A stretch of 61,414 nucleotides of DNA from Candidatus Colimorpha pelethequi (GTDB lineage: Bacteria; Bacteroidota; Bacteroidia; Bacteroidales; P3): positions 1 through 61,414 of the forward strand of contig JAGHVO010000007.1 of NCBI GenBank assembly GCA_018064245.1. The letters are read 5' to 3'. Under the pieces are notes generated by a model. That model did not search any database, was not told the origin of the DNA, and saw nothing but the letters and a program-made list of their open reading frames with translations. Positions 45,480 through 54,370 of the stretch are shown here, one piece after another (position 1 is the stretch's first letter; every line of letters starts with the position of its first letter). The position numbers and the translations under genes are program-made.

Positions 45480-47477
45480 ATGAAAAAAGGTCTGAAAATC
45501 ACACTGATAATAGTCGGTGCGCTGTTATTTATTGTTGTTTTGGCAACACTACTGGTATCTCCCATCGCAAAGTCGTATGTAAACAATCACGGAAAGGATC
45601 TGATTGGACGAACCATCAACGTAGAAGGACTCCATGTCAACGTCTATACCGGACATGTAGCCATTCACAATCTTGCTGTGCTTGAAGATAACGACAAAGA
45701 CACCTTTGCCCAATTCGACACCCTCGACATTTCCATCAAGTTGCTCAAACTCCTCAAAGAAGAGGTTTTCCTGAAACACATAACGCTGTCGGGACTTGAC
45801 GTAAACGTGCTGCAAGACGGCAGTCGGTTCAACTTCACAAGCATCATAGAGTTCTTCCCCTCCGACACCACAGAAGAAGACACCTCTGCAAGCAACTGGA
45901 AGATAAACCTTCACGACATTGCCATCCGCAACAGCCATGTGTATTATGCCGACCTTCAGCGCAAAAGCCATTGGGATTTGAAAGACCTCAACATCATCGT
46001 TCCAGACTTCTGCATTGGAGGCACTGAAAGTACCGACGCCGGACTGACCGTGGCTCTCGCCGACGGAGGCGTATTGAGCGCCGACGCTGATTTCAACAGC
46101 CAGACAAACGAATTCGATGTTTCACTTGGACTCAAGAACTTCGCACTCAACCAAGTAAAGCCTTATCTTACGGATGTGGTGAAACTCGGATCCATCGACG
46201 GACGGCTGGGTGCCGACATTAAGGCAAAAGGCGTATTAGACAAAATCATGGACATGAACATCAAAGGAACCGTCAATCTTGACGGCATCGACGTCGAAGA
46301 CCAAAGCCGCAACAAATTACTTTCCGTCAACAACATAACCGTCAGAGCCAAAGAAATCGTACTTAGCAAGAATCTTTTCAACATAGAAAGCGTGAATGTA
46401 TCAGGACTTACCAGTCGATACGACTCCTACCCTAATGGACGCAACAATTTCACGCCCATTCTCATTCCCGCCACCTCCACAGCCAAGGCTGACACCGTTA
46501 CGAAAGAAGCCAAAGAAGAAACGGCAACCACCGCACCTATGGACCTTCGCATCGGGAAACTCAATCTCGAAGACATGAATTTCACCTACGCCGACCACAC
46601 GCTTCCCGATCCATTCAATTTCACTGTCAGCAAGATACATGTAGAGTCGGAGAATCTCTCCTTGAGTGGAGAAAACACCGCACGTGTTTCCGCTGCATTG
46701 CCCAACGGAGGAAAGGCGTTCATTCGTTGGAGCGGCAATATCGACGACTGGAAGAAGAACCAACATCTAAATCTCAATATCAGCGACCTTCACCTTACCG
46801 ACCTCAGTCCCTACCTTGTGGCATATCTCGGACAACCCTTCACCAATGGCACTTTCTCGTTCCGCAGCAGCAACCACATCACCAACAGCAACCTCAACGG
46901 AAAGAACTATATCGACATCTACAAAGCCGAAGTCGGCGACCGTCGCAAGGATGTGGATGCCCAAATGAAACTCCCGCTCAAAGCGGCATTATATATCATC
47001 AAAGACAAAGACGACAAGATCCAACTCGACGTCCCCATCGCTGGCAACATCGACAATCCAGAATTCAACTACATGAAACTTGTGTGGAAAACACTGGGCA
47101 ATTTAATTGTAAAAGTAGCCACATCGCCATTCAAAGCGTTGGGCAACGCATTGGGGTTCAACGGCGAGGATTTGGAATTCATGGCGATAGACCCATCTCA
47201 ATTTGGATTCACCTCTGAGCAGTTCTACCAACTCGACCAAATCGCCGACATTCTCCAGAAAAATCCGACAATGCACGTTGTAATGGAGCAGCAACTGCTT
47301 CCTGACACAGAAGATTCGTTCCTACAGTTCTCCGACAAGCGCAACGAATTGTTAAAGAAGCACATGACAGACTTGGGAATCACCGACCAACAGTTCTCGG
47401 TCAGAAACGCTTCCGACACTGTTACTGTTAAAAAGAACGGATACGCCATTATTGCCACACTTGAGGAAGGAGAATAG
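45480..47477 (+). CDS. DUF748/AsmA-like envelope protein
   Basis: 665 residues. One N-terminal helix ('ITLIIVGALLFIVVLATLLV'), then a long beta-rich periplasmic region with the DUF748 pattern ('VNVYTGHVAIHNLAVLED', 'LNLEDMNFTYADHTLP', 'GTFSFRSSNHITNSNLNGKN', 'DVPIAGNIDNPEFNYMKLVWKTL'). The last ~90 residues resemble the OmpA-like tail often present in DUF748 proteins. It is presumed to act between inner and outer membrane, like AsmA-type lipid bridges. It is divergent from the glycan operon, with the TerB-DnaJ gene 61 bp downstream. Confidence 0.82.
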   Translation: MKKGLKITLIIVGALLFIVVLATLLVSPIAKSYVNNHGKDLIGRTINVEGLHVNVYTGHVAIHNLAVLEDNDKDTFAQFDTLDISIKLLKLLKEEVFLKHITLSGLDVNVLQDGSRFNFTSIIEFFPSDTTEEDTSASNWKINLHDIAIRNSHVYYADLQRKSHWDLKDLNIIVPDFCIGGTESTDAGLTVALADGGVLSADADFNSQTNEFDVSLGLKNFALNQVKPYLTDVVKLGSIDGRLGADIKAKGVLDKIMDMNIKGTVNLDGIDVEDQSRNKLLSVNNITVRAKEIVLSKNLFNIESVNVSGLTSRYDSYPNGRNNFTPILIPATSTAKADTVTKEAKEETATTAPMDLRIGKLNLEDMNFTYADHTLPDPFNFTVSKIHVESENLSLSGENTARVSAALPNGGKAFIRWSGNIDDWKKNQHLNLNISDLHLTDLSPYLVAYLGQPFTNGTFSFRSSNHITNSNLNGKNYIDIYKAEVGDRRKDVDAQMKLPLKAALYIIKDKDDKIQLDVPIAGNIDNPEFNYMKLVWKTLGNLIVKVATSPFKALGNALGFNGEDLEFMAIDPSQFGFTSEQFYQLDQIADILQKNPTMHVVMEQQLLPDTEDSFLQFSDKRNELLKKHMTDLGITDQQFSVRNASDTVTVKKNGYAIIATLEEGE

Positions 47478-47538
47478 TTCCGGGCTTCAATTCGTCGCAA
47501 TTGTTACTTGATAATCAATCTAAAACCATCAATTCAAT

Positions 47539-48351
47539 TTGGCACTCATTAAATGGATATTAACAGGATTGGGATGGGCCGTAGGTGGTCCCATCGGAGC
47601 AATATTTGGATACTTGCTCGGCAAAACCCTGACAAATAACAATTATACAACAGCATACGATTCCGACAGATTCCAAAGGCGCCAATACACAAAGTACACC
47701 GACACGGGAAGCGCCAACGACATCTCTGCCGCATTGCTTGTATTGATGGCGGCGGTGATGAAAGCCGACGGAAATGTAGTGAGGAACGAATTAGACTATG
47801 TGAAACGTTTCTTGGTCAACAATTATGGCGAAGAAGAGGCAAAAGAGATGCTCATCAAACTGCGCGACATCACAAAAGACGACATCCCCGTAGGCGCCGT
47901 ATGCGAACAAATCAAGCACAACACCTCCTACGACACTCGTTATCACATGCTCGACTTCCTGTTTGGAGTGGCTTGCGCCGACAACAGTTTTGCCCGTAGC
48001 GAAGAGCGTGTGCTGAGGTTGATTTGTTCTGGATTGGGCATCAACAGCCGCGACTACCTTTCCATCTACACGCGTCATGTGGCGAGCAACTACAGCTACA
48101 ACAATAGCGGAAACTACAGCAATAGCAGCAGTAGTCAAAGTTATCAGAAGGATCCTTACAAAGTATTAGGCATCGAAAAAAACGCCACCAACGAAGAAGT
48201 CAAGAAAGCCTATCGTCGCTTGGCGATGAAATACCACCCCGACAAAGTGGAAGGCATGGGAGAAGAGGTGAAGAAGAACGCCGAAGCGCAATTCCGCGAA
48301 ATCAACGAAGCCTACGAAACCATCAAACAAGCAAGAGGCGGCAACCTATAA
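47539..48351 (+). CDS. TerB-DnaJ (DjlA-like) co-chaperone
   Basis: 270 residues. A hydrophobic Gly-rich N-terminus ([22 protein letters not shown]) precedes a TerB-like helical domain (~55-175). After a Ser/Asn/Tyr linker comes a C-terminal J domain: '[25 protein letters not shown]' and the HPD motif in KYHPDK. It should recruit DnaK at the membrane. The start appears to be TTG (47539): MALIKWI matches the family N-terminus and no ATG is available. It converges with the NagZ fusion gene. Confidence 0.84.
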   Translation: MALIKWILTGLGWAVGGPIGAIFGYLLGKTLTNNNYTTAYDSDRFQRRQYTKYTDTGSANDISAALLVLMAAVMKADGNVVRNELDYVKRFLVNNYGEEEAKEMLIKLRDITKDDIPVGAVCEQIKHNTSYDTRYHMLDFLFGVACADNSFARSEERVLRLICSGLGINSRDYLSIYTRHVASNYSYNNSGNYSNSSSSQSYQKDPYKVLGIEKNATNEEVKKAYRRLAMKYHPDKVEGMGEEVKKNAEAQFREINEAYETIKQARGGNL

Positions 48352-48596
48352 AAAGTCGAGGACTTTTCTTTCGCCTCGGCATAGAAAAGTTCACATTAGG
48401 AAGTTCCAATCAAACAGAATGGACTTTCATCAGTTTTTAGCACCCAAATAAAACCACAATGTAAATTCATTGTAAATTATTGAAAACAAATGAATCCACA
48501 AAATTTTTCCTCAACTTCATTTACCCAGTTAGCCGTTTTTCATTTACCCAGTTGGCCGTTTTTGTCGACACCAAACTCATCAATAAACGGAGGGAA
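48352..48596. other. Convergent intergenic region
   Basis: 245 bp between two convergent stops. It contains a hairpin just after the DnaJ stop (AAAAGTCGAGG / CCTCGGC region, weak) and the 23-bp tandem repeat at 48518-48563. No ORF or RNA gene recognised. Confidence 0.6.
48518..48563 (+). repeat. 23-bp perfect-length tandem duplication
   Basis: Two head-to-tail 23-bp units starting CATTTACCCAGTT and ending GCCGTTTTT. They differ at one base (A/G) and lie between convergent genes. Confidence 0.9.
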
Positions 48597-50891
48597 TTAT
48601 TTCCCTTGTTTTTCAACCAATAGTTGATAGATTCTCGACTGGATGTCGGTGCGGATGTTCATCTGCGCAAGACGGTTAGGCGTTGCCGAAGGATGAACAC
48701 GGTTGGAGAGGAAAATATAGACAAGCTGATATTGAGGATCCACCCAAATCATGGTACCAGTGAACCCCGTATGTCCGAACGAGGACTGAGAAGCTTCGGG
48801 AGCCACATGAGAAGACTTTCCGTGAATGAGCGGTTTGTCGAATCCCAAGGCGCGGCGATTGCCTTTGGCTGCATATGAACGGGAATTAAACTCATCAACC
48901 ACTTGGGCAGACAAATAGCGGTAGCCGTCAAGTTCACCGCCATTGAGCAGCATCTGCATCAACAGGAAAAGGTCGTTTGCGTTTGAAAATAGTCCTGCAT
49001 GACCCGAGACTTCACCCATCGCGTAAGCATTTGGGTCATGTACCGTCCCGTGTATCAATTCCTTACGATAGACAGAATCAACCTCCGTAGGGGCGATATC
49101 ATGCAAGTCGAAACCATGCTCCAGCGGACGGAAAGTCGTGTGGCGCATGTGAAGCGGACGGTAGAAATTGCGTTCCATAAACTTGTCGAGCGAATGTCCC
49201 GAAACCTCTTTTACCAAATCTCCAAGAAGGATAAAACCCAAATCGCTGTAAAGATAGCCTTCCTTTTGCTGAAGCGGACTTTGTGCGATGAGTTTAAGTA
49301 TTTTATCAGGATCATCCGTTTTTTGCCAATAATTGTCAAAGGCCTTTAGTCGCGCACAATGGCTTAAAGCCTGACGGACAGTAATGTCCTTTTTGTTTGT
49401 CTTACGAAGATAGTGAAGATAATGCGAGAGTTTCTCATCCAAAGAAACCTTCCCGTCATCAACCAATTTCATAATTGCGATAGTCGTGGCGGTAATCTTT
49501 GTGAGAGAAGCCAAGTCGTAGATAGTAGTGTCGGATACAGGACAATAAGTGCTGTCGTAGCCTTGATTTCCATACGAACGCGAGAAAATCACATTCCCGT
49601 ACTGAGCGACAAGAATCTGGCAGCCTGGATAAGCCTGCTTTTCAATGCCGTTCATCACCAACGAATCCAGCACTGGATCTTGATAAAGTTGCATGCCGCC
49701 AAGGATGGCCTGGCAACGGAGCGAGTCTTCCGAATCAGGAACAGCCGTAGGCATTATGGCACCAAGACCGTCGGAAGGATGAAGGAAATGATACTTGGCA
49801 CGAAGCACACGACGGCAACGCATCTCCACGAGTTTGCGGAACTTAGGTTCCTGTTTCATCGTTGAGGCAATGAGCTGGATAGCCTGAGGAACATCGGGCG
49901 GGAGAAGCAGAATATCATTGCCCGCACGCAGCGCCTGCACTTCGCCTTTGCCATTGGAATAGTGGTTGGTAACACCCTTCATGTCAAGTCCATCGGTGAA
50001 AACGATGCCATTGAAGCCCATTTTTTTGCGAAGGAGGTCGTTAACCAACACAGGCGACAGAGAAGATGGATGAAGCGAGTCGTAAGAATTGACCTGAAGA
50101 TGGGCAGTCATCACGCCTTGCACACCATCGGCGATAAGCCTACGAAAAGGCAGAAGGTCGATGGTATCCATATATTCGTGCGTGTGGTTGAGCACAGGAA
50201 GTTCCAGATGGGAATCCGTCTTGGTGTCGCCATGCCCCGGAAAGTGTTTCGCCACCGCCATAACGCCCTGACTTTGAAGTCCGCGCATATACAACGACCC
50301 AAGGTGCGCCACACGCTCTGGATCTGCCGAAAAGGCGCGTGTACCGATAACTGGATTAAGTGGGTTGGAATTGACATCCACGACGGGCGCGAAATTGACA
50401 TGCACACCCATCTTGCGACATTGGATGCCGATTTCCCTGCCGATGAAAAACGCCAGCGAGTCGGCCGAAGGCGGAAGTTGCTCAAAGATTCCTTGTCGGG
50501 GAAACGAAAAACAATCCTTCAAACGCATTCCTAAGCCCCATTCAGCATCCAGACAGACAAGAAGCGGAACAGGCATATCGCGCTGAAACCGTTGGGTAAG
50601 TTGCAGCTGTCGCGACGCCGTTCCCGCAAAGAAGCACACGCCACCAATCTGGCGGTCGAGTAGTTGATTTGCAAACTGTTCCGCATCCGAATCGGAAAGA
50701 TTAAGCGGAACCCTAACCACCATAAGCTGAGCCGCCATTTGCTCATCAGACAATGTACGCATGACAGAATCCACCCAATGACGTTCGGCATTTCTCTGGG
50801 CGAATGCTGTCGGCGAAAAAAACGCAAAGACTACCAGCAAAAGGATTGTAGATTTGGCGTAAACTTGACAAAAAAACTTAAAAGGAATCAT
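48597..50891 (-). CDS. Beta-N-acetylhexosaminidase (NagZ, GH3) fused to a class C beta-lactamase-like serine hydrolase
   Basis: 764 residues with a signal peptide (ILLLVVFAFFSPTAFA). Residues ~35-375 are GH3: the NagZ His-Asp loop KHFPGHGDTKTDSH and the nucleophile Asp in FTDGLDMKG. Residues ~400-760 are a penicillin-binding/esterase-type serine hydrolase: SLTKITATT (SxxK), YSDLGF (YxN-type) and SFGHTGFTG (HxG, KTG equivalent). Such fusions occur in Bacteroidota and would trim muropeptides in the periplasm. Resistance is not implied. It is the last gene of the leuS-to-coaE group, 21 bp after coaE. Confidence 0.88.
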   Translation of the reverse strand: MIPFKFFCQVYAKSTILLLVVFAFFSPTAFAQRNAERHWVDSVMRTLSDEQMAAQLMVVRVPLNLSDSDAEQFANQLLDRQIGGVCFFAGTASRQLQLTQRFQRDMPVPLLVCLDAEWGLGMRLKDCFSFPRQGIFEQLPPSADSLAFFIGREIGIQCRKMGVHVNFAPVVDVNSNPLNPVIGTRAFSADPERVAHLGSLYMRGLQSQGVMAVAKHFPGHGDTKTDSHLELPVLNHTHEYMDTIDLLPFRRLIADGVQGVMTAHLQVNSYDSLHPSSLSPVLVNDLLRKKMGFNGIVFTDGLDMKGVTNHYSNGKGEVQALRAGNDILLLPPDVPQAIQLIASTMKQEPKFRKLVEMRCRRVLRAKYHFLHPSDGLGAIMPTAVPDSEDSLRCQAILGGMQLYQDPVLDSLVMNGIEKQAYPGCQILVAQYGNVIFSRSYGNQGYDSTYCPVSDTTIYDLASLTKITATTIAIMKLVDDGKVSLDEKLSHYLHYLRKTNKKDITVRQALSHCARLKAFDNYWQKTDDPDKILKLIAQSPLQQKEGYLYSDLGFILLGDLVKEVSGHSLDKFMERNFYRPLHMRHTTFRPLEHGFDLHDIAPTEVDSVYRKELIHGTVHDPNAYAMGEVSGHAGLFSNANDLFLLMQMLLNGGELDGYRYLSAQVVDEFNSRSYAAKGNRRALGFDKPLIHGKSSHVAPEASQSSFGHTGFTGTMIWVDPQYQLVYIFLSNRVHPSATPNRLAQMNIRTDIQSRIYQLLVEKQGK

Positions 50892-50912
50892 TGAAGGAAA
50901 TATTGGACTTTA

Positions 50913-51506
50913 TTACAAATGTTGGTCATTAGCCAGAAGCGAAAGTATATGGCGGACTTGACGCTGGCGAGGATTGCCCTCATAATTAAGGATGACGTAG
51001 TCGGAACGCATCAGTTTGTCTTCATCGGAGATTTGCGAAGCCATACGCGAAAGAACATCCTCACGGCTCGACTTGTCGCGGAGCTGCGTGCGAAAGATAC
51101 GTTCTTCTTTGTCGAGATAGACCTCTACGACCTTATCCACCAAAGAATCGAAACCCGACTCATACAGAATGGCACTTTCCAAGAGCACCACATCATGATT
51201 TTCATGTTCGTCGCACCAACGGCGGAAATCCGCTGCAACACGAGGGTGGATAAGTTGGTTAAGCTGTTCCAGGCGACGAGAATCAGAAAAGACTATCTGC
51301 GCCAACGCCTGACGGTTGAGGGTGCAATCTGGATTTAATATTTCACGGCCAAAAAGTTCCGAAACACGTTCCAAAAAAGAAGCATCTCGATAATATCCTT
51401 TGGCGACATCGTCGGCCACAAAGCAAGGAACCCCCAGAGAAGCAAAAACTTGCAGCACCGTTGTCTTGCCGCTACCAATGCCACCTGTAAGTCCGAGCTT
51501 TAGCAT
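50913..51506 (-). CDS. coaE: Dephospho-CoA kinase
   Basis: 197 residues. P-loop GLTGGIGSGKTTV at residues 5-17; 'VPCFVADDVAK' and 'HPRVAADFRRW' are standard CoaE blocks. It catalyses the last step of coenzyme A synthesis. It lies in the conserved Bacteroidales string nusB-yajC-ybbR-coaE. Confidence 0.94.
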   Translation of the reverse strand: MLKLGLTGGIGSGKTTVLQVFASLGVPCFVADDVAKGYYRDASFLERVSELFGREILNPDCTLNRQALAQIVFSDSRRLEQLNQLIHPRVAADFRRWCDEHENHDVVLLESAILYESGFDSLVDKVVEVYLDKEERIFRTQLRDKSSREDVLSRMASQISDEDKLMRSDYVILNYEGNPRQRQVRHILSLLANDQHL

Positions 51507-51552
51507 ATAAACAATTTTGACGAAAAATTTTCAGACAACGATTGGTGGATTC

Positions 51553-52470
51553 TCACTTTTTAAGTGCCACATATTCAACCTCGTCCGGTAATAGCTGCTT
51601 GACTCGGCAATTCGACGGGAAACGCGTGACAAGAAGCGGAAGCTGAGACTTTTCGGCAGAATAAACCGCCTGAACCTCAACCATCTCCGATGTAACATTC
51701 TTATATTCATTCATCGGAACCAGCAAAGCAACCGTAACGTTGTCAGGATATAGGCGCACATGCAAAGAGGTGTCTTCGGAAGAAAGGGTAACAGGAATGT
51801 TGAGTCGCTTTTCCACATATTTCTCCACGTTCAGACGCACACGGACCTTTGTATCCGAAGGACGGACATCGGCAAATTGTTTCCAAACAGGTTCTAACTC
51901 AATAATATAATCACCCGACTTATTGATAGAAGAAAAAGTAACTTCGTGCACCGGAAGTCTATCAATCTTATCCAACGAAACCTGACTTCCATAGAGATAT
52001 ACAGTATCTGGAATCACGCTGACCTCGCCGGAGATGCCAAACTGATCGGCAAAAGAAAACGAAACAGCACTGATATCGGGGGCAAAAGCCTTTCGACAGC
52101 GTTCAGAGAGTCGCAACGACAGCGAAGTCTTGTTGGCAGAAGCCTGCTCTATTTCGCTCGCGCCATATTGCTGAGCGGCAACGGCAAGCACATCGACAAG
52201 CGCATACGAAGTGTCGGAAACCGCATTGAGCCGAAGCGGCGAAAAACGCATCACCCGCCAGCGGTGCAAGGCCTTAAAACCATTGGAGTTAATGTTAAAG
52301 CTGATATCAGTATCGGCATGTGCGACAACATAACGAGCCGAATCGTATCCGTACCATTCCACACGCAACGGCGTACGATAGGTCTGCGTCTGCGACATTG
52401 AGACTACAATCCACGCCGCGAACACCAACACGACGATGATAAGATACTGACGCACCTTACTGGACGGCAT
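51553..52470 (-). CDS. YbbR-like domain protein
   Basis: 305 residues. One N-terminal helix (~9-25, 'YLIIVVLVFAAWIVVSM') then tandem YbbR-like beta domains ('PLRVEWYGYDSARYVV', 'VSVIPDTVYLYGSQVSLDKI', 'VRVRLNVEKYVEKRLNIPV'). Position between yajC and coaE is typical for Bacteroidales. In other phyla YbbR partners the diadenylate cyclase CdaA; whether this one does is unknown. Confidence 0.8.
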   Translation of the reverse strand: MPSSKVRQYLIIVVLVFAAWIVVSMSQTQTYRTPLRVEWYGYDSARYVVAHADTDISFNINSNGFKALHRWRVMRFSPLRLNAVSDTSYALVDVLAVAAQQYGASEIEQASANKTSLSLRLSERCRKAFAPDISAVSFSFADQFGISGEVSVIPDTVYLYGSQVSLDKIDRLPVHEVTFSSINKSGDYIIELEPVWKQFADVRPSDTKVRVRLNVEKYVEKRLNIPVTLSSEDTSLHVRLYPDNVTVALLVPMNEYKNVTSEMVEVQAVYSAEKSQLPLLVTRFPSNCRVKQLLPDEVEYVALKK

Positions 52471-52491
52471 AGCGACCTCCTACAATTTTTC

Positions 52492-52794
52492 TTATTGTTT
52501 CTGCTCGGGAAGCGCCTGGATCATGGATTTCTCGACAGTGAGAATGACGCCATTGGATACTTCAACATCAACCGTGGTATCGGAAACCTCATGCACCTTG
52601 CCATAAATGCCACCAGAGAACAACACACGGTCGCCCTTCTTGAGACCTTCACGCATCTTGCGTTCTTCCTTTTCGCGTTTGCGTTGTGGACGAATCATAA
52701 GAAGCCACATCATTACGAAAAGAATGATGATCCAGAGTAACATGCTGCCGCCACCATTGGGCTGAGCTTCCAGAAGAATAAACGATAAATTCAT
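52492..52794 (-). CDS. yajC: Preprotein translocase subunit YajC
   Basis: 100 residues. Single N-terminal helix (LLWIIILFVMMWLLM) followed by MIRPQRKREKE and the 'GLKKGDRVLFSGGIYGKV' block that define YajC. Accessory inner-membrane part of the Sec translocon. Followed by ybbR after 21 bp. Confidence 0.93.
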   Translation of the reverse strand: MNLSFILLEAQPNGGGSMLLWIIILFVMMWLLMIRPQRKREKEERKMREGLKKGDRVLFSGGIYGKVHEVSDTTVDVEVSNGVILTVEKSMIQALPEQKQ

Positions 52795-52833
52795 GAGATA
52801 ATAAGTTAAAAATTAATAATCAAAAGTTTAAGG

Positions 52834-53295
52834 TTATCTACCCACTTGTGCAAGAATGCGCAGTTTGGCCGTAGAAGGCTGCGCATTGGAGTGAACCGTA
52901 ACCTCCTGTACCTGCTGTCCGTTCTTGCCAGCCGAGGCAAACGAGACGGTAACATAAGCCTCCTCGCCCGGAGCGATATGTTCCTTGGGATAACTTGCAA
53001 CAGTACATCCGCACGAAGCCTCGCAACCACTGATGACCAAATCCGCATTTCCAGTATTTTTGAAATGGAAACTATATGAGATCGTCTCGCCAGGAGTGAG
53101 ACGACCAAAGTCGTGTTGGTTGCAGTCGAAAGACATTACAGGCATTTTCTGCGAAGCATCAAAGCCTTCGGCACTATTGGGGTTGCATATCACCGACACG
53201 TCCTCTTCGGAGGATTTCGAGACGCAAGCGCCCAACGACAACACCAACAAGAAAAGAACGACCTTGGATGTATGATAGAACAATTTGCTCAACAT
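52834..53295 (-). CDS. DUF1573 lipoprotein
   Basis: 153 residues. Lipoprotein signal (VVLFLLVLSLGAC, Cys near residue 23), then a single Ig-like DUF1573 domain: 'DFGRLTPGETISYSFHFKNTGNADLVISG', 'SCGCTVASYPKE' and 'VTVSF'. Role unknown, but this gene is a regular companion of nusB/yajC in Bacteroidales. Start MLSKLF (53295) is preferred over the ATG eleven codons upstream, because it puts the signal peptide at the N-terminus and clears the nusB stop. Confidence 0.82.
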   Translation of the reverse strand: MLSKLFYHTSKVVLFLLVLSLGACVSKSSEEDVSVICNPNSAEGFDASQKMPVMSFDCNQHDFGRLTPGETISYSFHFKNTGNADLVISGCEASCGCTVASYPKEHIAPGEEAYVTVSFASAGKNGQQVQEVTVHSNAQPSTAKLRILAQVGR

Positions 53296-53305
53296 AATAG
53301 CACTT

Positions 53306-54283
53306 TTAGTTTTCAGATTTAGGAACATAAAGACCGCGTCCCATTTTTTCTATACGTCCTGCTGTGCGCAATTCAATGATCAGTTTGTCAAGAATTCCAT
53401 TGATGAACAACTTGCTCTTGTTGGTGCTAAACTCCTTGGAGAGTTCGATATATTCGTCAACGGTGACACGTTCAGGAATTGACGAAAAACCAACCAATTC
53501 ATTGATTGCCATATTAATCAACAGCACATCCATCAAGGCGATACGCTCAAACTCCCAATTGCGGAGATGCGTGCGGATAAGTTCGTCGTTGGCCTGCCTG
53601 TTTTTCAGCGTGTCCACCAAAAGCTGTCGGGCGAACTCATAAGCTTCCACATCCTTGTTCTCGCGTTTGTCGTACATCAAACGAAGCTGTGTGGATTCGT
53701 TGAAATCAGCGCTTATCGATTTCAGCATCATAAAGTTATACTGAGCGATTTGATCAAAGTCATCCTCCCATAAAAGATATCTGCAGAACACATTTTCGCG
53801 CAAGGAATCATTGTTAATCAAATATTTGAACACTTGCAGCACAAATTGGAAATCCTCATCAGGAGCCTTGTCGTCGGCAGCGGCACGCTTTTCGTAGGCA
53901 ACGTAAAAATCGACTTTACGCAACTCGGAAAAGACCTTGCGAAACAGTTCCTGATCGTTGGACCAATTGACGCAATAGCGCTCCGAAAAACTGCGGAAAT
54001 CGTAGTTGTTTGCCAACGTGCAAATAAACGGATTCTCGGGAAGGCAATAGGAAGGGTTAAGGTCTGTAGCCGTAGGAATAAACTTGGCCTTTCCTTCATC
54101 AAGCATTTCTTGTGCCACCGTTGCAATCTCAGTCAACGTTGACAACTGCCAAATGCCCAGCATATTAAGATGATCTATCTGACTGTCGAATCGTTTCAGC
54201 ATGAACACCGACTCGGTGGGATCGTTTTCAGCGGCATATACCGCTTGCAAAACTTTGGAACGAAGAAAATGTCTACTTAACAT
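53306..54283 (-). CDS. nusB: Transcription antitermination factor NusB, long Bacteroidota form
   Basis: 325 residues, over twice the E. coli length. The NusB fold is in the C-terminal half ('IRTHLRNWEFERIALMDVLLINMAINEL' and 'RVTVDEYIELSKEFSTNKSKLFINGILDKL'); an additional ~170-residue helical N-terminal region is usual in this phylum. It takes part in rRNA antitermination with NusE. It is 87 bp downstream of leuS, across a repeat-filled gap. Confidence 0.9.
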   Translation of the reverse strand: MLSRHFLRSKVLQAVYAAENDPTESVFMLKRFDSQIDHLNMLGIWQLSTLTEIATVAQEMLDEGKAKFIPTATDLNPSYCLPENPFICTLANNYDFRSFSERYCVNWSNDQELFRKVFSELRKVDFYVAYEKRAAADDKAPDEDFQFVLQVFKYLINNDSLRENVFCRYLLWEDDFDQIAQYNFMMLKSISADFNESTQLRLMYDKRENKDVEAYEFARQLLVDTLKNRQANDELIRTHLRNWEFERIALMDVLLINMAINELVGFSSIPERVTVDEYIELSKEFSTNKSKLFINGILDKLIIELRTAGRIEKMGRGLYVPKSEN

Positions 54284-54370
54284 TTTATTATGATTGGTGA
54301 CTAGTATATGTTGATTTGTTGAACTGTTGATTTGTTGATTTGAGGGGGTGGAGATTTGAACTCTTAACTC
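54284..54370. repeat. Repeat-filled leuS-nusB gap
   Basis: Contains GTGACTA heptamer remnants, TTGTTGAT octamers (54310-54345) and TTAACTC heptamers next to the leuS stop. These are the same families as in the pigment operon 35-45 kb away. Confidence 0.7.

Noticed and set aside
48597-50891. Beta-lactam resistance gene
   Set aside because: The serine-hydrolase half is fused to NagZ and fits cell-wall recycling; the fold alone does not show resistance.
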